From: Pseudomonas vlassakiae
GTDB taxonomy: Bacteria > Pseudomonadota > Gammaproteobacteria > Pseudomonadales > Pseudomonadaceae
Assembly (NCBI RefSeq): GCF_014269035.2
Contig: NZ_JABWRP020000016.1
Location: 1 to 64,000 of the forward strand
Reading direction: 5' to 3'
DNA: 64,000 bases
Part shown: one piece after another, positions 52,454 through 61,050 of the stretch
How positions within the stretch are numbered: position 1 is the first letter of the stretch
Layout: each line of letters starts with the position of its first letter
The notes under the pieces: generated by a model
What the model saw: only the letters and a program-made list of their open reading frames with translations
What the model was told of the DNA's origin: nothing
The model's database searches: none
Program-made: the position numbers and the translations under genes

Positions 52454-53248
52454 TCAAGCGATGGAACGCAGCACTCCGCCATCCACCCGCAAGGCCGCCC
52501 CAGTAGTCGCACTGGCCTGCATCGAGGCCAGGTACACCACCATGTTGGCCACCTCCTCCACCGTCGCCAACCGCTTGATCAGCGAAGTCGGCCGGTGCTC
52601 GGCCAGGAAGTTGGCCTCTAGCTCTTCGGTGGATACCCCCTGTTCCTGCGCCAGCTTGGCAAAGAAGCCACCCACCCCCTCCGAGCGGGTCGGCCCCGGC
52701 AGCACCGAGTTCACCGTCACCCCAGTACCCGCCAAAATCTCGGCCAGGCCACGGGACACCGCCAGCAGCGCCGTCTTGGTCATGCCGTAATGAATCATCT
52801 CGGTCGGGATCTGCAACGCCGACTCACTGGACAGGAAGATCACCCGCCCCCACTTGCGCTGTGCCATGCCCTGGGCGTAGTGGCGCGACAGGCGCACGGC
52901 GCTGAGCACGTTGACGTCGAAGAAGCGCTGCCAGTCGGCATCATCGATTTCGAAGAACGGCTTGGGCTCGAAGATGCCGAGGTTGTTGACCAGGATATCG
53001 GTGTGCGGCACCTGGTCGAACAGCTTCTGCGCCCCCTCCTGGCTGCCCAGGTCGGCGGCGATGCCGATGATGCGAGCTTGCGGCAGGCGCTCGCGCACCA
53101 CTTTGAGTGCTTCATCGACACGGGCCTGGGTACGGCCGTTGAGTACCACTTCGGCGCCCGCCTCGGCCAGGCCGATGGCGATAGCCAGGCCGATGCCAGC
53201 GGTAGAGCCGCTGACGATGGCGCGCTTGCCGTTCAAGGAAATGTGCAT
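52454..53248 (-). CDS. SDR-family oxidoreductase co-transcribed with an efflux operon
   Basis: SDR protein of 264 residues with TGxxxGIG-like VSGSTAGIGLAIA (Gly-rich loop begins SGSTAGIG), NNLGIF, catalytic Ser in FLSSESAL and Tyr-Lys in YGMTKTA, and a C-terminal DGGVLRSIA typical of FabG-like enzymes. ATG at 53248 follows GAGGGAG. It lies 13 bp after the outer-membrane efflux gene, so it is likely the last gene of the pump operon and may modify the pumped compound. Confidence 0.87.
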   Translation of the reverse strand: MHISLNGKRAIVSGSTAGIGLAIAIGLAEAGAEVVLNGRTQARVDEALKVVRERLPQARIIGIAADLGSQEGAQKLFDQVPHTDILVNNLGIFEPKPFFEIDDADWQRFFDVNVLSAVRLSRHYAQGMAQRKWGRVIFLSSESALQIPTEMIHYGMTKTALLAVSRGLAEILAGTGVTVNSVLPGPTRSEGVGGFFAKLAQEQGVSTEELEANFLAEHRPTSLIKRLATVEEVANMVVYLASMQASATTGAALRVDGGVLRSIA

Positions 53249-53261
53249 CTGTGCTCCCTCT

Positions 53262-54716
53262 CTAGCTATGAGAATGCTGCGGCGGCTCGTCGAATGCCTG
53301 CCAGCCACCGCCCAAGGCCTTGTACAGCCCTACCAGCGCCTGCGACACCGCGGCAGAACTGTCGATCCACTGCTCTTCGCTGGCCAGCAAGGCACCCTGC
53401 ACGGTCAGCACGTTGAGAAAGTCCACCGCGCCTTCCACATACTGGCGCTGGGCGGTTTCCAGGGCGACGCGGTTCTGCCGCACCGCCTCGGCCAGATGGT
53501 CGCGACGCAACTGGCTGGCGTTGTACAGGCGTAGCACATCGTCGATTTCGTGCCAGGCACCGAGCACCACCTTGCGGTAGTTGAGCGCTGCTTCCTGCTG
53601 CTGCGCCTCGCGCAGTTGCAGGGTGCCTTTGAGCCGGCCACCTTCGAAGATCGGCAGTGACAACTGTGGGCCGAAGGCGAAGCGACGCGCATCCCAGCCG
53701 CCGAAATCGGCCAGTTGCATGGCCTGGAAACCGACGCTGCCAGACAGGCGGATACTGGGATAGAAGTCGGCCTTGGCGACACCAATGCTCGCAGTGGCAG
53801 CATGCAGGCGTGCCTCGGCCTGGCGGATGTCCGGGCGCCGTTCGGCCAGCTCGGAGGGCAAGCCGATGGCGAACTTCTGCTGCGGCGCCGGCAGCTCTCC
53901 CGCTTGCAGCAACTCGGCCTGCAGGCTGCGCGGCGGTTCGGCGGCCAGCAGGCTGAGGGCATTGATCAGATCGTCGCGCCGGGCCTCAAGGCTTGGCAGG
54001 CGCGCCTCGATGGACGCCACCTGGGCGCTGGCCTGGGCCACGTCGAGCCGGGTGGCGACACCTTCGGCCTGACGATCCCGGGAGAGCTTCAGGCTGTGCT
54101 CGGCGACCTTCAGGTTGTCGCGGGTCACCTCCAGGGTGTGCTGCACGGCACGCAACTGAATGTAGTCGCCGGCGGTTTCCGAGAGCAGCGCCAGCAGCAC
54201 GCCACGGCGGTCGTTCTCGGCCACTTCGACGGTGGCATCGGCCGCTTCCACCTGGCGCCGCACACGGCCCCAGAGATCCAGCTCCCAGCCGGCGACCAGG
54301 TCGCCCTGCCAGAGGTTGAAGGCTGACTTGCCGGCATTGCCGGACGGGTCGCTCAGGCCTTCGGCACTGTTGCGGGCACGGCTGTAACCGACATTGGCAT
54401 CGACCGAAGGTGTTTCATCGGCTGCCACCGTGCTACGCAAGGCACGGCTTTGCAACAGGCGGACACTGGCCATCTGCAGATCGAGGTTGTTGGCGGCTAC
54501 CCGCTGGATCAGTGCGCTCAGGCGTGCGTCATGGAAGGTGTCCCACCAGCGCAGTTCCAGCGGCTCGGCTTGTGGCTGGCTGGCAGCGGCTTCACCTTGC
54601 AGCGCTGCCCACTGCTGTGGCGCCTGGCTGTCGGGGCGCTGGAAATCCGGCCCGAGGGTGCAGCCGGCCATCAGCACGGCCAGCAGCAGCGGGCTGAAGC
54701 GTACGGCAGGTTTCAT
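53262..54716 (-). CDS. Outer-membrane efflux lipoprotein (OprM/NodT family)
   Basis: TolC-like outer-membrane channel of 484 residues. Signal peptide with lipobox LMAGC, then the NodT start TLGPDFQRPD, WWDTFHDARLSALIQRVAANNLDL, and two repeated OEP halves with coiled-coil helices. It forms a tripartite pump with the two upstream genes; its start overlaps the HlyD gene stop by 4 bases. Confidence 0.92.
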   Translation of the reverse strand: MKPAVRFSPLLLAVLMAGCTLGPDFQRPDSQAPQQWAALQGEAAASQPQAEPLELRWWDTFHDARLSALIQRVAANNLDLQMASVRLLQSRALRSTVAADETPSVDANVGYSRARNSAEGLSDPSGNAGKSAFNLWQGDLVAGWELDLWGRVRRQVEAADATVEVAENDRRGVLLALLSETAGDYIQLRAVQHTLEVTRDNLKVAEHSLKLSRDRQAEGVATRLDVAQASAQVASIEARLPSLEARRDDLINALSLLAAEPPRSLQAELLQAGELPAPQQKFAIGLPSELAERRPDIRQAEARLHAATASIGVAKADFYPSIRLSGSVGFQAMQLADFGGWDARRFAFGPQLSLPIFEGGRLKGTLQLREAQQQEAALNYRKVVLGAWHEIDDVLRLYNASQLRRDHLAEAVRQNRVALETAQRQYVEGAVDFLNVLTVQGALLASEEQWIDSSAAVSQALVGLYKALGGGWQAFDEPPQHSHS

Positions 54717-55774
54717 CGGGCGCTCACCTCTTTGCCGGCCAGCTTGTCACCCTGGGTGTCGATGGTTGCTTCCACCGACATGCCCACGCGCAGGCGTTCG
54801 AGCAGCGGTTGGCCGTCATCGAAGACGATCTTCACCGGAATGCGTTGCACCACCTTGGTGAAGTTGCCGGTGGCATTGTCCGGTTTCACCGCGGCGAAGG
54901 TCACACCGGTCGCCGGGGCGATGCTCTCGACATGGCCAGTAAGGGTTTCACCGGAAAAGGTGTCGACGCTGATGCTGACCGGCTGGCCTGGCTGTACATG
55001 GGTCAGCTGGGTTTCCTGGAAGTTGCCGACCACATAGGCATGCTGCAACGGCACCACCGAAAGCAGGCGCGCACCGGGGTTGACGAAGGCGCCGACGCGC
55101 AGCGCACGCTCACCGACCATGCCGTCGACCGGCGCAGTGATGCGGGTGTAGGACAGGTCCAGCTGGGCCTTCTCCAGCCCGGCTTCGGCACGCTTCAGCT
55201 GGCCATCGGCGCTGGCCACCTGGGCCGTGAGGATGTCCACCTGCTTGCGGGTTGCCACCAGCGCCGCCTGGGCGTTGGCCAGCCGGGCGCGGGCCTGGTC
55301 GACGCGGCTGCGCGCCTGCTGGGCGTTCTGCACGGTACCGGCGCCCTGCTCGGCCAGGCGGCTGTAGCGGTTGACCTCATGGTCGGCGAACGCCGCTTCA
55401 GCCTGCGCCGCTGTCACCGCTGCCTGGGCCTGGGCAATCAATGCGGCCTGGCGCTCCAGGGTGGCACGGGCATCGGCGCTTTGCGCCTTGGCCACCAGCA
55501 ACTGGGCCTGGGCCGCATCCAGCGCAGCCTGGTAATCACGGGCGTCGATGGTCGCCAGCAACTGGCCGGCCTGCACCTGCTGGTTGTCTTCGACCAGCAC
55601 TTCCTTGATGAAGCCGGCAACCTTGGGTGCGACCACGGTGTAGTCGGCGATCACGTAGGCATCGTTGGTGCGCTGCCGGTGGTCGCTGCCGAACAGCCAG
55701 GGGCCGACGATTCCGGCCAGCACGGCGACGGCGAGCACCGAGCCGATGAGAAGGGTTTTACGGTGGTGGGTCAT
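54713..55774 (-). CDS. Membrane-fusion protein (EmrA/HlyD family)
   Basis: Periplasmic adaptor of 353 residues with an N-terminal anchor (LLIGSVLAVAVLAGIVGPWLF), TNDAYVIADYTVVAPKVAGF as the usual EmrA lipoyl segment, a long coiled-coil hairpin (about residues 95-205) and a beta-barrel end (TRITAPVDGMVGERALRVG). Links the MFS pump to the outer-membrane channel. Confidence 0.92.
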   Translation of the reverse strand: MTHHRKTLLIGSVLAVAVLAGIVGPWLFGSDHRQRTNDAYVIADYTVVAPKVAGFIKEVLVEDNQQVQAGQLLATIDARDYQAALDAAQAQLLVAKAQSADARATLERQAALIAQAQAAVTAAQAEAAFADHEVNRYSRLAEQGAGTVQNAQQARSRVDQARARLANAQAALVATRKQVDILTAQVASADGQLKRAEAGLEKAQLDLSYTRITAPVDGMVGERALRVGAFVNPGARLLSVVPLQHAYVVGNFQETQLTHVQPGQPVSISVDTFSGETLTGHVESIAPATGVTFAAVKPDNATGNFTKVVQRIPVKIVFDDGQPLLERLRVGMSVEATIDTQGDKLAGKEVSAR

Positions 55775-55800
55775 GTCAGTGTCTCGAAGTCATCCAGGGT

Positions 55801-57342
55801 TCAGGCCACCGCGCGCGGCGGATAGACCCGGGTAGGCACGAAAGGAATCAGGCAGATCAGGGCCACGGCGATGCAGGCCATGACCAGGTAAAGGTCGGCT
55901 GACGTCAACACCTGTGCCTGGTCATGAATGCGCTTGGCAAGGCCGGCAGCGTTGTCGTCGATCAGCGGGGCGTTGCCCAGGCTGTCCACCAGGTGGTTGG
56001 AATGAAAGTGCCGACGCAGGGTGCCCAAGGCATCCAGCAGGCCACCGGCAATCACGGCAGCCAGGCCCTTGACGGTGTTGAACCAGCTGGAGGCGAACGG
56101 CCCCTCCTGCGGGGTCATGCCGTTGGTAGAGAGCATCAGCAGTGGCAGTACGGCCATGGGCTGGCCGAACACCTGCAGCAGGTAGAACGGGTAGAAATCG
56201 CCACGGATCCACGCGCTGGTCAGCAGGCTGCTGCCCGCGCACGACACCGCCAGCATGGCCAGGCCGGTGGCCAGCACCCAGCGGCAGTCCACCGCCCGGA
56301 TGTTGCACAGCGCAGCGGTCAGCGGCAGGGCGATCAGCTGCGGCATGGCTACCAGCAGCATCAGCGGGCTGGTCTGCGCCGGGCGGTAGCCCTGGATCTG
56401 CGCCAGGTACGCTGATGGGATCGTGCCGACGCCTGACAGCACGATCAGGACCCCGGCCAGGGTCACCAGGGCAAAACTGAGGTTGCGCCGCTGCAGCATG
56501 CGCAGCTGGAAGAACGGCAGCGGCTCGGACCATTCGTTGTACATGAACAGCACGAGCAACAGCACACCAGCGCCCAGCAACCAGCAGATCAGCGGCGAAT
56601 CGAACCAGCCCCAGCGGTCACCCAGCGACAGGCCCAGGACGATGCAGCTGATCGCTGGCAGGCCGAGCAACACGCCGCGCCAGTCGAACTGCTTGAAGCG
56701 TTCCAGGCGCAATGGGTCCTGCGGCAGACCCCAGCCGACGCAGAACATGGCCAGTGCCGAGGGCAGGATGATCTGCCAGAACGCCCACTGCCAGCCGACG
56801 TATTCAGTCCACAGGCCAGCCAGCGGCGTCCCAAGGTTGGGCCCGAAAGTGGCGGTCAGGGCGTAGCAGGCCAAGCCATAGACCTTGATGCCGGGAGGCA
56901 GGAAGCGCAGTGCCACACTCATCAGCATCGGCGGCAAGGCGCCCGAGGCGAACCCCTGGAGCACGCGCAGCAGCATCAGGCTGTGCAGATTGGGGGCGAA
57001 TGGTTGCAGCAACCCGAGCACGGCAAACAGGCCGACCGCACTCATGGTGAAGCGGCGCAGGGAGAAGGTGGTGGCCAACCAAGGCGCGAAGGCCATGGCC
57101 GATACCGACGCAGCGCTGTAGACCGCCAGCAACCAGGCGCCTTCGTCGGCACCGATGCCCATGGCGCCGCGGATGTCGGCGAGCGAAATCTTGGTGACCG
57201 ACTCGTTGAGGCCGGCACAAAGCACCGCCAGCAAAACACCAAACAGCCCGACCACCACCCGCAGGCCGAACGCCGTCTGCGCAGGGGCGGCCGGCGCAGG
57301 GGCGGCGGCCATCGCGGCAGAAGGGGTGGACAAGGAACTCAT
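55801..57342 (-). CDS. Drug efflux MFS transporter (DHA2/EmrB family)
   Basis: Inner-membrane proton antiporter of 513 residues with about 14 hydrophobic helices, consistent with the DHA2 group. An Ala/Pro-rich N-terminus (residues 10-25) precedes the first helix. The ATG at 57342 follows GGAGATG by 7 bases; the upstream codons in frame carry no homology. First gene of the MFS-HlyD-OMF-SDR operon, 110 bp after the LysR gene on the same strand. Confidence 0.9.
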   Translation of the reverse strand: MSSLSTPSAAMAAAPAPAAPAQTAFGLRVVVGLFGVLLAVLCAGLNESVTKISLADIRGAMGIGADEGAWLLAVYSAASVSAMAFAPWLATTFSLRRFTMSAVGLFAVLGLLQPFAPNLHSLMLLRVLQGFASGALPPMLMSVALRFLPPGIKVYGLACYALTATFGPNLGTPLAGLWTEYVGWQWAFWQIILPSALAMFCVGWGLPQDPLRLERFKQFDWRGVLLGLPAISCIVLGLSLGDRWGWFDSPLICWLLGAGVLLLVLFMYNEWSEPLPFFQLRMLQRRNLSFALVTLAGVLIVLSGVGTIPSAYLAQIQGYRPAQTSPLMLLVAMPQLIALPLTAALCNIRAVDCRWVLATGLAMLAVSCAGSSLLTSAWIRGDFYPFYLLQVFGQPMAVLPLLMLSTNGMTPQEGPFASSWFNTVKGLAAVIAGGLLDALGTLRRHFHSNHLVDSLGNAPLIDDNAAGLAKRIHDQAQVLTSADLYLVMACIAVALICLIPFVPTRVYPPRAVA

Positions 57343-57452
57343 GGGAAGACATCTCCAGCAACAAATTTGCGACTGGAGCAAGTCTATGAAGGCTCAATGC
57401 TGACGAAAACTGACTTCTCGGCAGGTTTATGTTGCGTCAGACGCAATCCGCC

Positions 57453-58361
57453 TCAAGGGTCGACGCTGCAACAGGCCTTCAAGGTCTGCCGCAGCCAGCG
57501 GTGTGTCGGGTCGTTGTGAAAGCGCGGGTGCCATGCCTGCAGCACCGTAACCCGCTCCAGTGGCACCGGGATCTCGAACGAGCGCAACGGCAGCCCGAGC
57601 TTGTGCACGCTGTTGAGGATATTGGCCGGCATCGGCAGGATCAGGTCGGAGTCCGGCAGCGAGAACAGCGCCGAGTGGAAACTCGGGGTGATCAGCGCCA
57701 CCCGCCGCTGCACCTTGAAGTTGGCCAGTTCGACATCGATCGGCCCGTTGGCGCGGCCACGGCGGGACACGCTGATCTGTGGATAACTGGCGAAGCTGGC
57801 CGGGGTGATCGGCTGGTCGAAGATCGGGTGATCACGCCGTGCCAGGCCCACGTAGAAAGTCTGGAACAGGCTCTGCACCTTGATCTCCGGGCCCAGGTCA
57901 ACGGTGGAGCTGATGATCAGGTCCGTGCGCCCATCGCGCAGCACGCTGTCGTCATCGCCACCGGGGCTTTCCGGCACGAAGCGCAGCACCGTGCGCGGCG
58001 CCTGTTCATGCATACGGCGCAGCAGCGGCGCGCCATACAAAGCGATGAACAGGTCATTGGTGCGAATGTTGAAGGCGCGATCGAGCCTGGGCAGGTCGAC
58101 TGCATCGGCGCTGCGGAACACTTCGCCAGCCTGCTCCACCAGTGTTGCCACCTGCTCGCGCAAGGCCAGCGCCCGCGGCGTCGGCACCAGGCCACGGCCG
58201 GCGCGTACCAGGATCGGGTCGCCCAGCGCATCACGGATACGCCCCAGGGTACGGCTCATCGCCGCCGGGCTCAGGTTCATGCGCTGCGCGGCGCCGACCA
58301 CGCTGCCTTCGTCGAGCAGGGCATCGAGGGCGACGAGCAGGTTCATGTCCGGGAGTTGCAT
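57453..58361 (-). CDS. LysR-family regulator next to an efflux operon
   Basis: LysR-type regulator of 302 residues with an N-terminal HTH (MNLLVALDALLDEGSVVGAAQRMNLSPAAMSRTLGRIR) of the NodD/NahR-like subgroup (the MSRTLGRIRD recognition helix) and a C-terminal ligand domain. It lies upstream of the EmrB-type gene on the same strand, not divergently, so it may be its regulator or simply a neighbour. Effector unknown. Confidence 0.88.
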   Translation of the reverse strand: MQLPDMNLLVALDALLDEGSVVGAAQRMNLSPAAMSRTLGRIRDALGDPILVRAGRGLVPTPRALALREQVATLVEQAGEVFRSADAVDLPRLDRAFNIRTNDLFIALYGAPLLRRMHEQAPRTVLRFVPESPGGDDDSVLRDGRTDLIISSTVDLGPEIKVQSLFQTFYVGLARRDHPIFDQPITPASFASYPQISVSRRGRANGPIDVELANFKVQRRVALITPSFHSALFSLPDSDLILPMPANILNSVHKLGLPLRSFEIPVPLERVTVLQAWHPRFHNDPTHRWLRQTLKACCSVDP

Positions 58362-58489
58362 GGCCGTTTTCCGTTACCGCTGTGGGGAAAGCCGATGGTA
58401 GCAGGTTGGCCGATTGCGTCAGACACAATGCGTTCGTGCGTGGTGGGGCATTTATCCAGGGCGCGGATTGAGCCAAGAATGATGGATGG

Positions 58490-58577
58490 CAGGTTCGGCC
58501 CTTCGCGGGTGCACCCGCTCCCACAGGTACGGCAAAAACCTGTAGGAGCGGGTTTACCCGCGAAGAGGCCGAACCTG
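58490..58577. repeat. Inverted REP pair (BIME-like) upstream of uspA-like gene
   Basis: Outer arms CAGGTTCGGCC (58490-58500) and GGCCGAACCTG (58567-58577) with two opposing REP cores (CTTCGCGGGTGCACCCGC and GCGGGTTTACCCGCGAA). The whole element is a near-perfect inverted repeat with a short centre. Confidence 0.85.
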
Positions 58578-58611
58578 CTGAAACATCTGCCAGCGCCAAG
58601 AAGGATTCCCA

Positions 58612-59058
58612 ATGCCCAGCCCCGTCCTGATCGCAATAGATGCCTCCCCCGCAAGCACCGCATTGCTCACGCTCGCTCGCCGCTATTGCCGCCCCGGCGA
58701 ACACGATCTGCATGTGCTGCTGGCCATCGACTCGACCTTCGCCGTACATGACAAGCCTGGGCCCTACACCACCGAAGAACTGGAGGAATACCCAGCCGCC
58801 TGCGAGGAGCAACGCCTGGGCGACCGCGCCGTGGCCGAAGCGGTGGCGCTGCTGCAACAGGCCGGCTTCAGCAGCCAGGGCTGCATGGTCGCCGGGCAGC
58901 CGGTCGAGGCAATTGTGGCCAAGGCACAGGAACTGAACTGCGAGCTGATCATCATGGGCCACCGCCACCTGTCGCGGCTGGGGCGGTTACTGGACCCGTC
59001 GATCAGCGCGAAGGTGATTGACCGGGTCGAGGTGCCGGTGTTGGTGGGGGCAGCTTGA
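58612..59058 (+). CDS. Universal stress protein family (UspA-like)
   Basis: Single-domain Usp of 148 residues. The N-terminal strand PVLIAIDASPASTALL and the C-terminal LIIMGHRHLSRLGRLLDPSISAKVIDRVEVPVLVGAA match the nucleotide-binding Usp fold; the G-x2-G-x9-G-S/T ATP loop is not fully kept (GHRHLSRLGRLLDPSIS), so ATP binding is uncertain. Role not known. It is preceded by a REP pair. Confidence 0.87.
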   Translation: MPSPVLIAIDASPASTALLTLARRYCRPGEHDLHVLLAIDSTFAVHDKPGPYTTEELEEYPAACEEQRLGDRAVAEAVALLQQAGFSSQGCMVAGQPVEAIVAKAQELNCELIIMGHRHLSRLGRLLDPSISAKVIDRVEVPVLVGAA

Positions 59059-59060
59059 AC

Positions 59061-59124
59061 CGCTTATCAGTCAGGTAATGCAACTGCATTGACCATGCAA
59101 TGCAATCGCATTACCTTGATAAGC
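59061..59124. promoter_or_regulatory. Nested palindromic operator of prlF-yhaV
   Basis: Three sets of arms share almost the same centre (about 59094): GCTTATCA (59062-59069) with TGATAAGC (59117-59124), GGTAATGC (59074-59081) with GCATTACC (59108-59115), and TGCATTG (59085-59091) with CAATGCA (59098-59104). It lies 28 bp upstream of the antitoxin gene, where PrlF-type autoregulation is expected. Confidence 0.8.
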
Positions 59125-59151
59125 ATTGTGTAACTCTATGGACAACTGCCC

Positions 59152-59478
59152 ATGGCTACCACCTTCGAAGTCGAGTCCACGCTGACCGATCGCTACCAGA
59201 CCACCGTTCCTGAAACGGTGCGCCGTGCTTTGGGTTTGAAAAAGCGTGACAAGATCCATTACTCGATTCGCCCTGACGGTGATGTGATACTCACCCGCGC
59301 AGAGGCAACCGAGGACGATCCCGTGCTAGGCCAGTTCCTGAGTTTTCTGGCTCACGACATCGCAACCAATCCTCAACGGCTGCAGGTTGTCGATGCAGAC
59401 CTCATCGCTCGCCTTGACAAGCTCGTGGGTGATGCAGAGGTCGACCTTGATCAACCTCTGTCGGCGGAAGATGAATGA
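59152..59478 (+). CDS. prlF: Antitoxin PrlF (SohA), AbrB-type
   Basis: Antitoxin of 108 residues with a swapped-hairpin AbrB-type DNA-binding N-terminus (ESTLTDRYQTTVPETVRRAL and KKRDKIHYSIRPDGDVIL) and an acidic C-terminus that binds toxin YhaV. Such antitoxins repress their own operon, with toxin as co-repressor. Its stop overlaps the yhaV start by 4 bases. Confidence 0.92.
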   Translation: MATTFEVESTLTDRYQTTVPETVRRALGLKKRDKIHYSIRPDGDVILTRAEATEDDPVLGQFLSFLAHDIATNPQRLQVVDADLIARLDKLVGDAEVDLDQPLSAEDE

Positions 59479-59957
59479 ATGATGCGAACAGGAAGCCGCT
59501 TGTAATTCATGGATGGACTGTCTTTGCCCACCCGCTGTTTCTGGCCAAACTGGAAGCACTCAGCGCGCAAGTTCAGGCTCAGATGCTGAAAGACCCGGCG
59601 GGTTACACGAAGAAGAATGCTTTCAAGCGGCTGGCGGCCATCAGGCGCTTGGCATTTGATGTGATTCCGCAGGACCCGACCAAGGCTGAATACCGGCAGG
59701 GCGCAACGCTGGGTAGTGACCACAAGCACTGGTTCAGAGTGAAGTTCTTTCAGCAATACCGGTTGTTCTTTCGCTACCACACTGCCAGCCGGATCATCGT
59801 GCTGGCCTGGGTCAATGACGAATCGAGCAAACGGGCCTACGACAGCAGCGACGACGCTTACAAGGTCTTTCAAAAGATGCTGCTGACCGGCCACCCTCCA
59901 GACGATTGGGATCAATTGCTGAAAGAGTGCGGGCCTGCGCATGTCAGGACCAGTTAA
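59475..59957 (+). CDS. yhaV: Toxin YhaV (RelE-superfamily ribonuclease)
   Basis: Ribosome-dependent mRNA interferase of 160 residues in the E. coli YhaV family. It begins LVIHGWTVFAHPLFLAKLE and has LGSDHKHWFRVKFFQQYRLFFRY and VLAWVNDESSKRAYDSSDDAYKVF, both family boxes; the latter regions hold the Arg/Lys/His residues used in RNA cleavage. It appears intact. Translationally coupled to prlF. Confidence 0.92.
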   Translation: MNDANRKPLVIHGWTVFAHPLFLAKLEALSAQVQAQMLKDPAGYTKKNAFKRLAAIRRLAFDVIPQDPTKAEYRQGATLGSDHKHWFRVKFFQQYRLFFRYHTASRIIVLAWVNDESSKRAYDSSDDAYKVFQKMLLTGHPPDDWDQLLKECGPAHVRTS

Positions 59958-59963
59958 CAGTAC

Positions 59964-60824
59964 TCACTCTTCGCCCGGCTTCACCACCACCGTACAAGTC
60001 GTCCCCGCCGCCAGCAAAAAACCGTCCGGCACTTCATCAATGTGAATCCGCACCGGCACCCGCTGTGCCAGGCGCACCCAGTTGAACGTCGGGTTCACAT
60101 CGGCGATCAGCTCGCGGCTCTGCGGGTTGTCGCGGTCGTAGATGCCCCGGGCGATGCTCTCCACGTGCCCCTTGAGCCGCTCGCCGCTCATCATTTGCAG
60201 CTCGGCCTGGTTACCCACCTTCACATGCGGCAGCTTGGTCTCTTCGAAGAAGCCGTACACCCAGAACGAGTGCTCGTCGACCACCGCCATCACCGCTTCT
60301 CCGGTACGCGCATAGTCGCCCTTGTGAATGTTCAGGTTGGTCACGTAACCGTCCACCGTAGCGACGATCTGGGTGCGCTTGAGGTTCAGCTCGGCTGCCG
60401 CCAGTTGCGCCTGGGCCTGCTGATAGTCGGCCTGGGCGGAGTTGGCGATGTTGCTGGCGTCGTCACGGTTTTCCCTGGAGATCACCAGGTTGTCCATGTC
60501 GGCACGGCGCTTGGCGTTGACCTTGCGCATTTCCCAGGTGGCCTTGCGCGAGGCGACCAGGGCCTTGGCCTGGTCGACCGCCAGCTGGTAGTGCTCAGGG
60601 TCGATCTGGATCAGCAGGTCACCCTTCTTTACCCGCTGGTTGTCCTTGACCGGGACGTCCACCACATAGCCTGGCACGTCGGCGGCGACGTTGATGATGT
60701 CAGCACGCACGCGGCCGTCGCGGGTCCACGGCGTGGTCATGTAGTGCAGCCACAACTGGCGTCCGATCACCACGGCAGCGGCCAGCACCAGCAGGGTAGC
60801 GATCAGGCTGAAGAACTTTTTCAT
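59964..60824 (-). CDS. Efflux membrane-fusion protein (AaeA-like)
   Basis: HlyD-family adaptor of 286 residues with one N-terminal anchor (FSLIATLLVLAAAVVIG), the lipoyl segment VRADIINVAADVPGYVVDVPVKDNQ, a coiled-coil hairpin and the barrel end TFNWVRLAQRVPVRI, close to E. coli AaeA (p-hydroxybenzoate efflux). Last gene of an OMF-FUSC-DUF1656-HlyD operon and 6 bp from the convergent yhaV stop. Confidence 0.9.
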   Translation of the reverse strand: MKKFFSLIATLLVLAAAVVIGRQLWLHYMTTPWTRDGRVRADIINVAADVPGYVVDVPVKDNQRVKKGDLLIQIDPEHYQLAVDQAKALVASRKATWEMRKVNAKRRADMDNLVISRENRDDASNIANSAQADYQQAQAQLAAAELNLKRTQIVATVDGYVTNLNIHKGDYARTGEAVMAVVDEHSFWVYGFFEETKLPHVKVGNQAELQMMSGERLKGHVESIARGIYDRDNPQSRELIADVNPTFNWVRLAQRVPVRIHIDEVPDGFLLAAGTTCTVVVKPGEE

Positions 60825-60834
60825 CGAAGGATTC

Positions 60835-61050
60835 TCACCAGTAGAGCGACAGCGCCAGGGCGCCGAACAGGCAGACGAACAGGCTCAGGCGCAGCAGCGC
60901 CGGGTGCCAGAAGAAGCGGTAGCCATCATGGCTGGCGATGAACCGGTCCAGGCCCCAGGCCAGGCCCAGGGCGAACAGGAACATCAGGGTCATGGTGGGC
61001 ATGTAAACGCCATGAAAGGCGATCTCGCGGGGCATGCTTTCACGGAGCAT
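60835..61050 (-). CDS. DUF1656 small membrane protein (AaeX-like)
   Basis: A 71-residue protein with two hydrophobic helices (MTLMFLFALGLAWGLDRF and LFVCLFGALALSLYW) and the family start REIAFHGVYMP. Such proteins sit between AaeB and AaeA type genes. The ATG at 61050 follows AAAGGA by 7 bases and overlaps the FUSC gene end by 11 bases; a second ATG at 61035 is possible. Confidence 0.88.
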   Translation of the reverse strand: MLRESMPREIAFHGVYMPTMTLMFLFALGLAWGLDRFIASHDGYRFFWHPALLRLSLFVCLFGALALSLYW

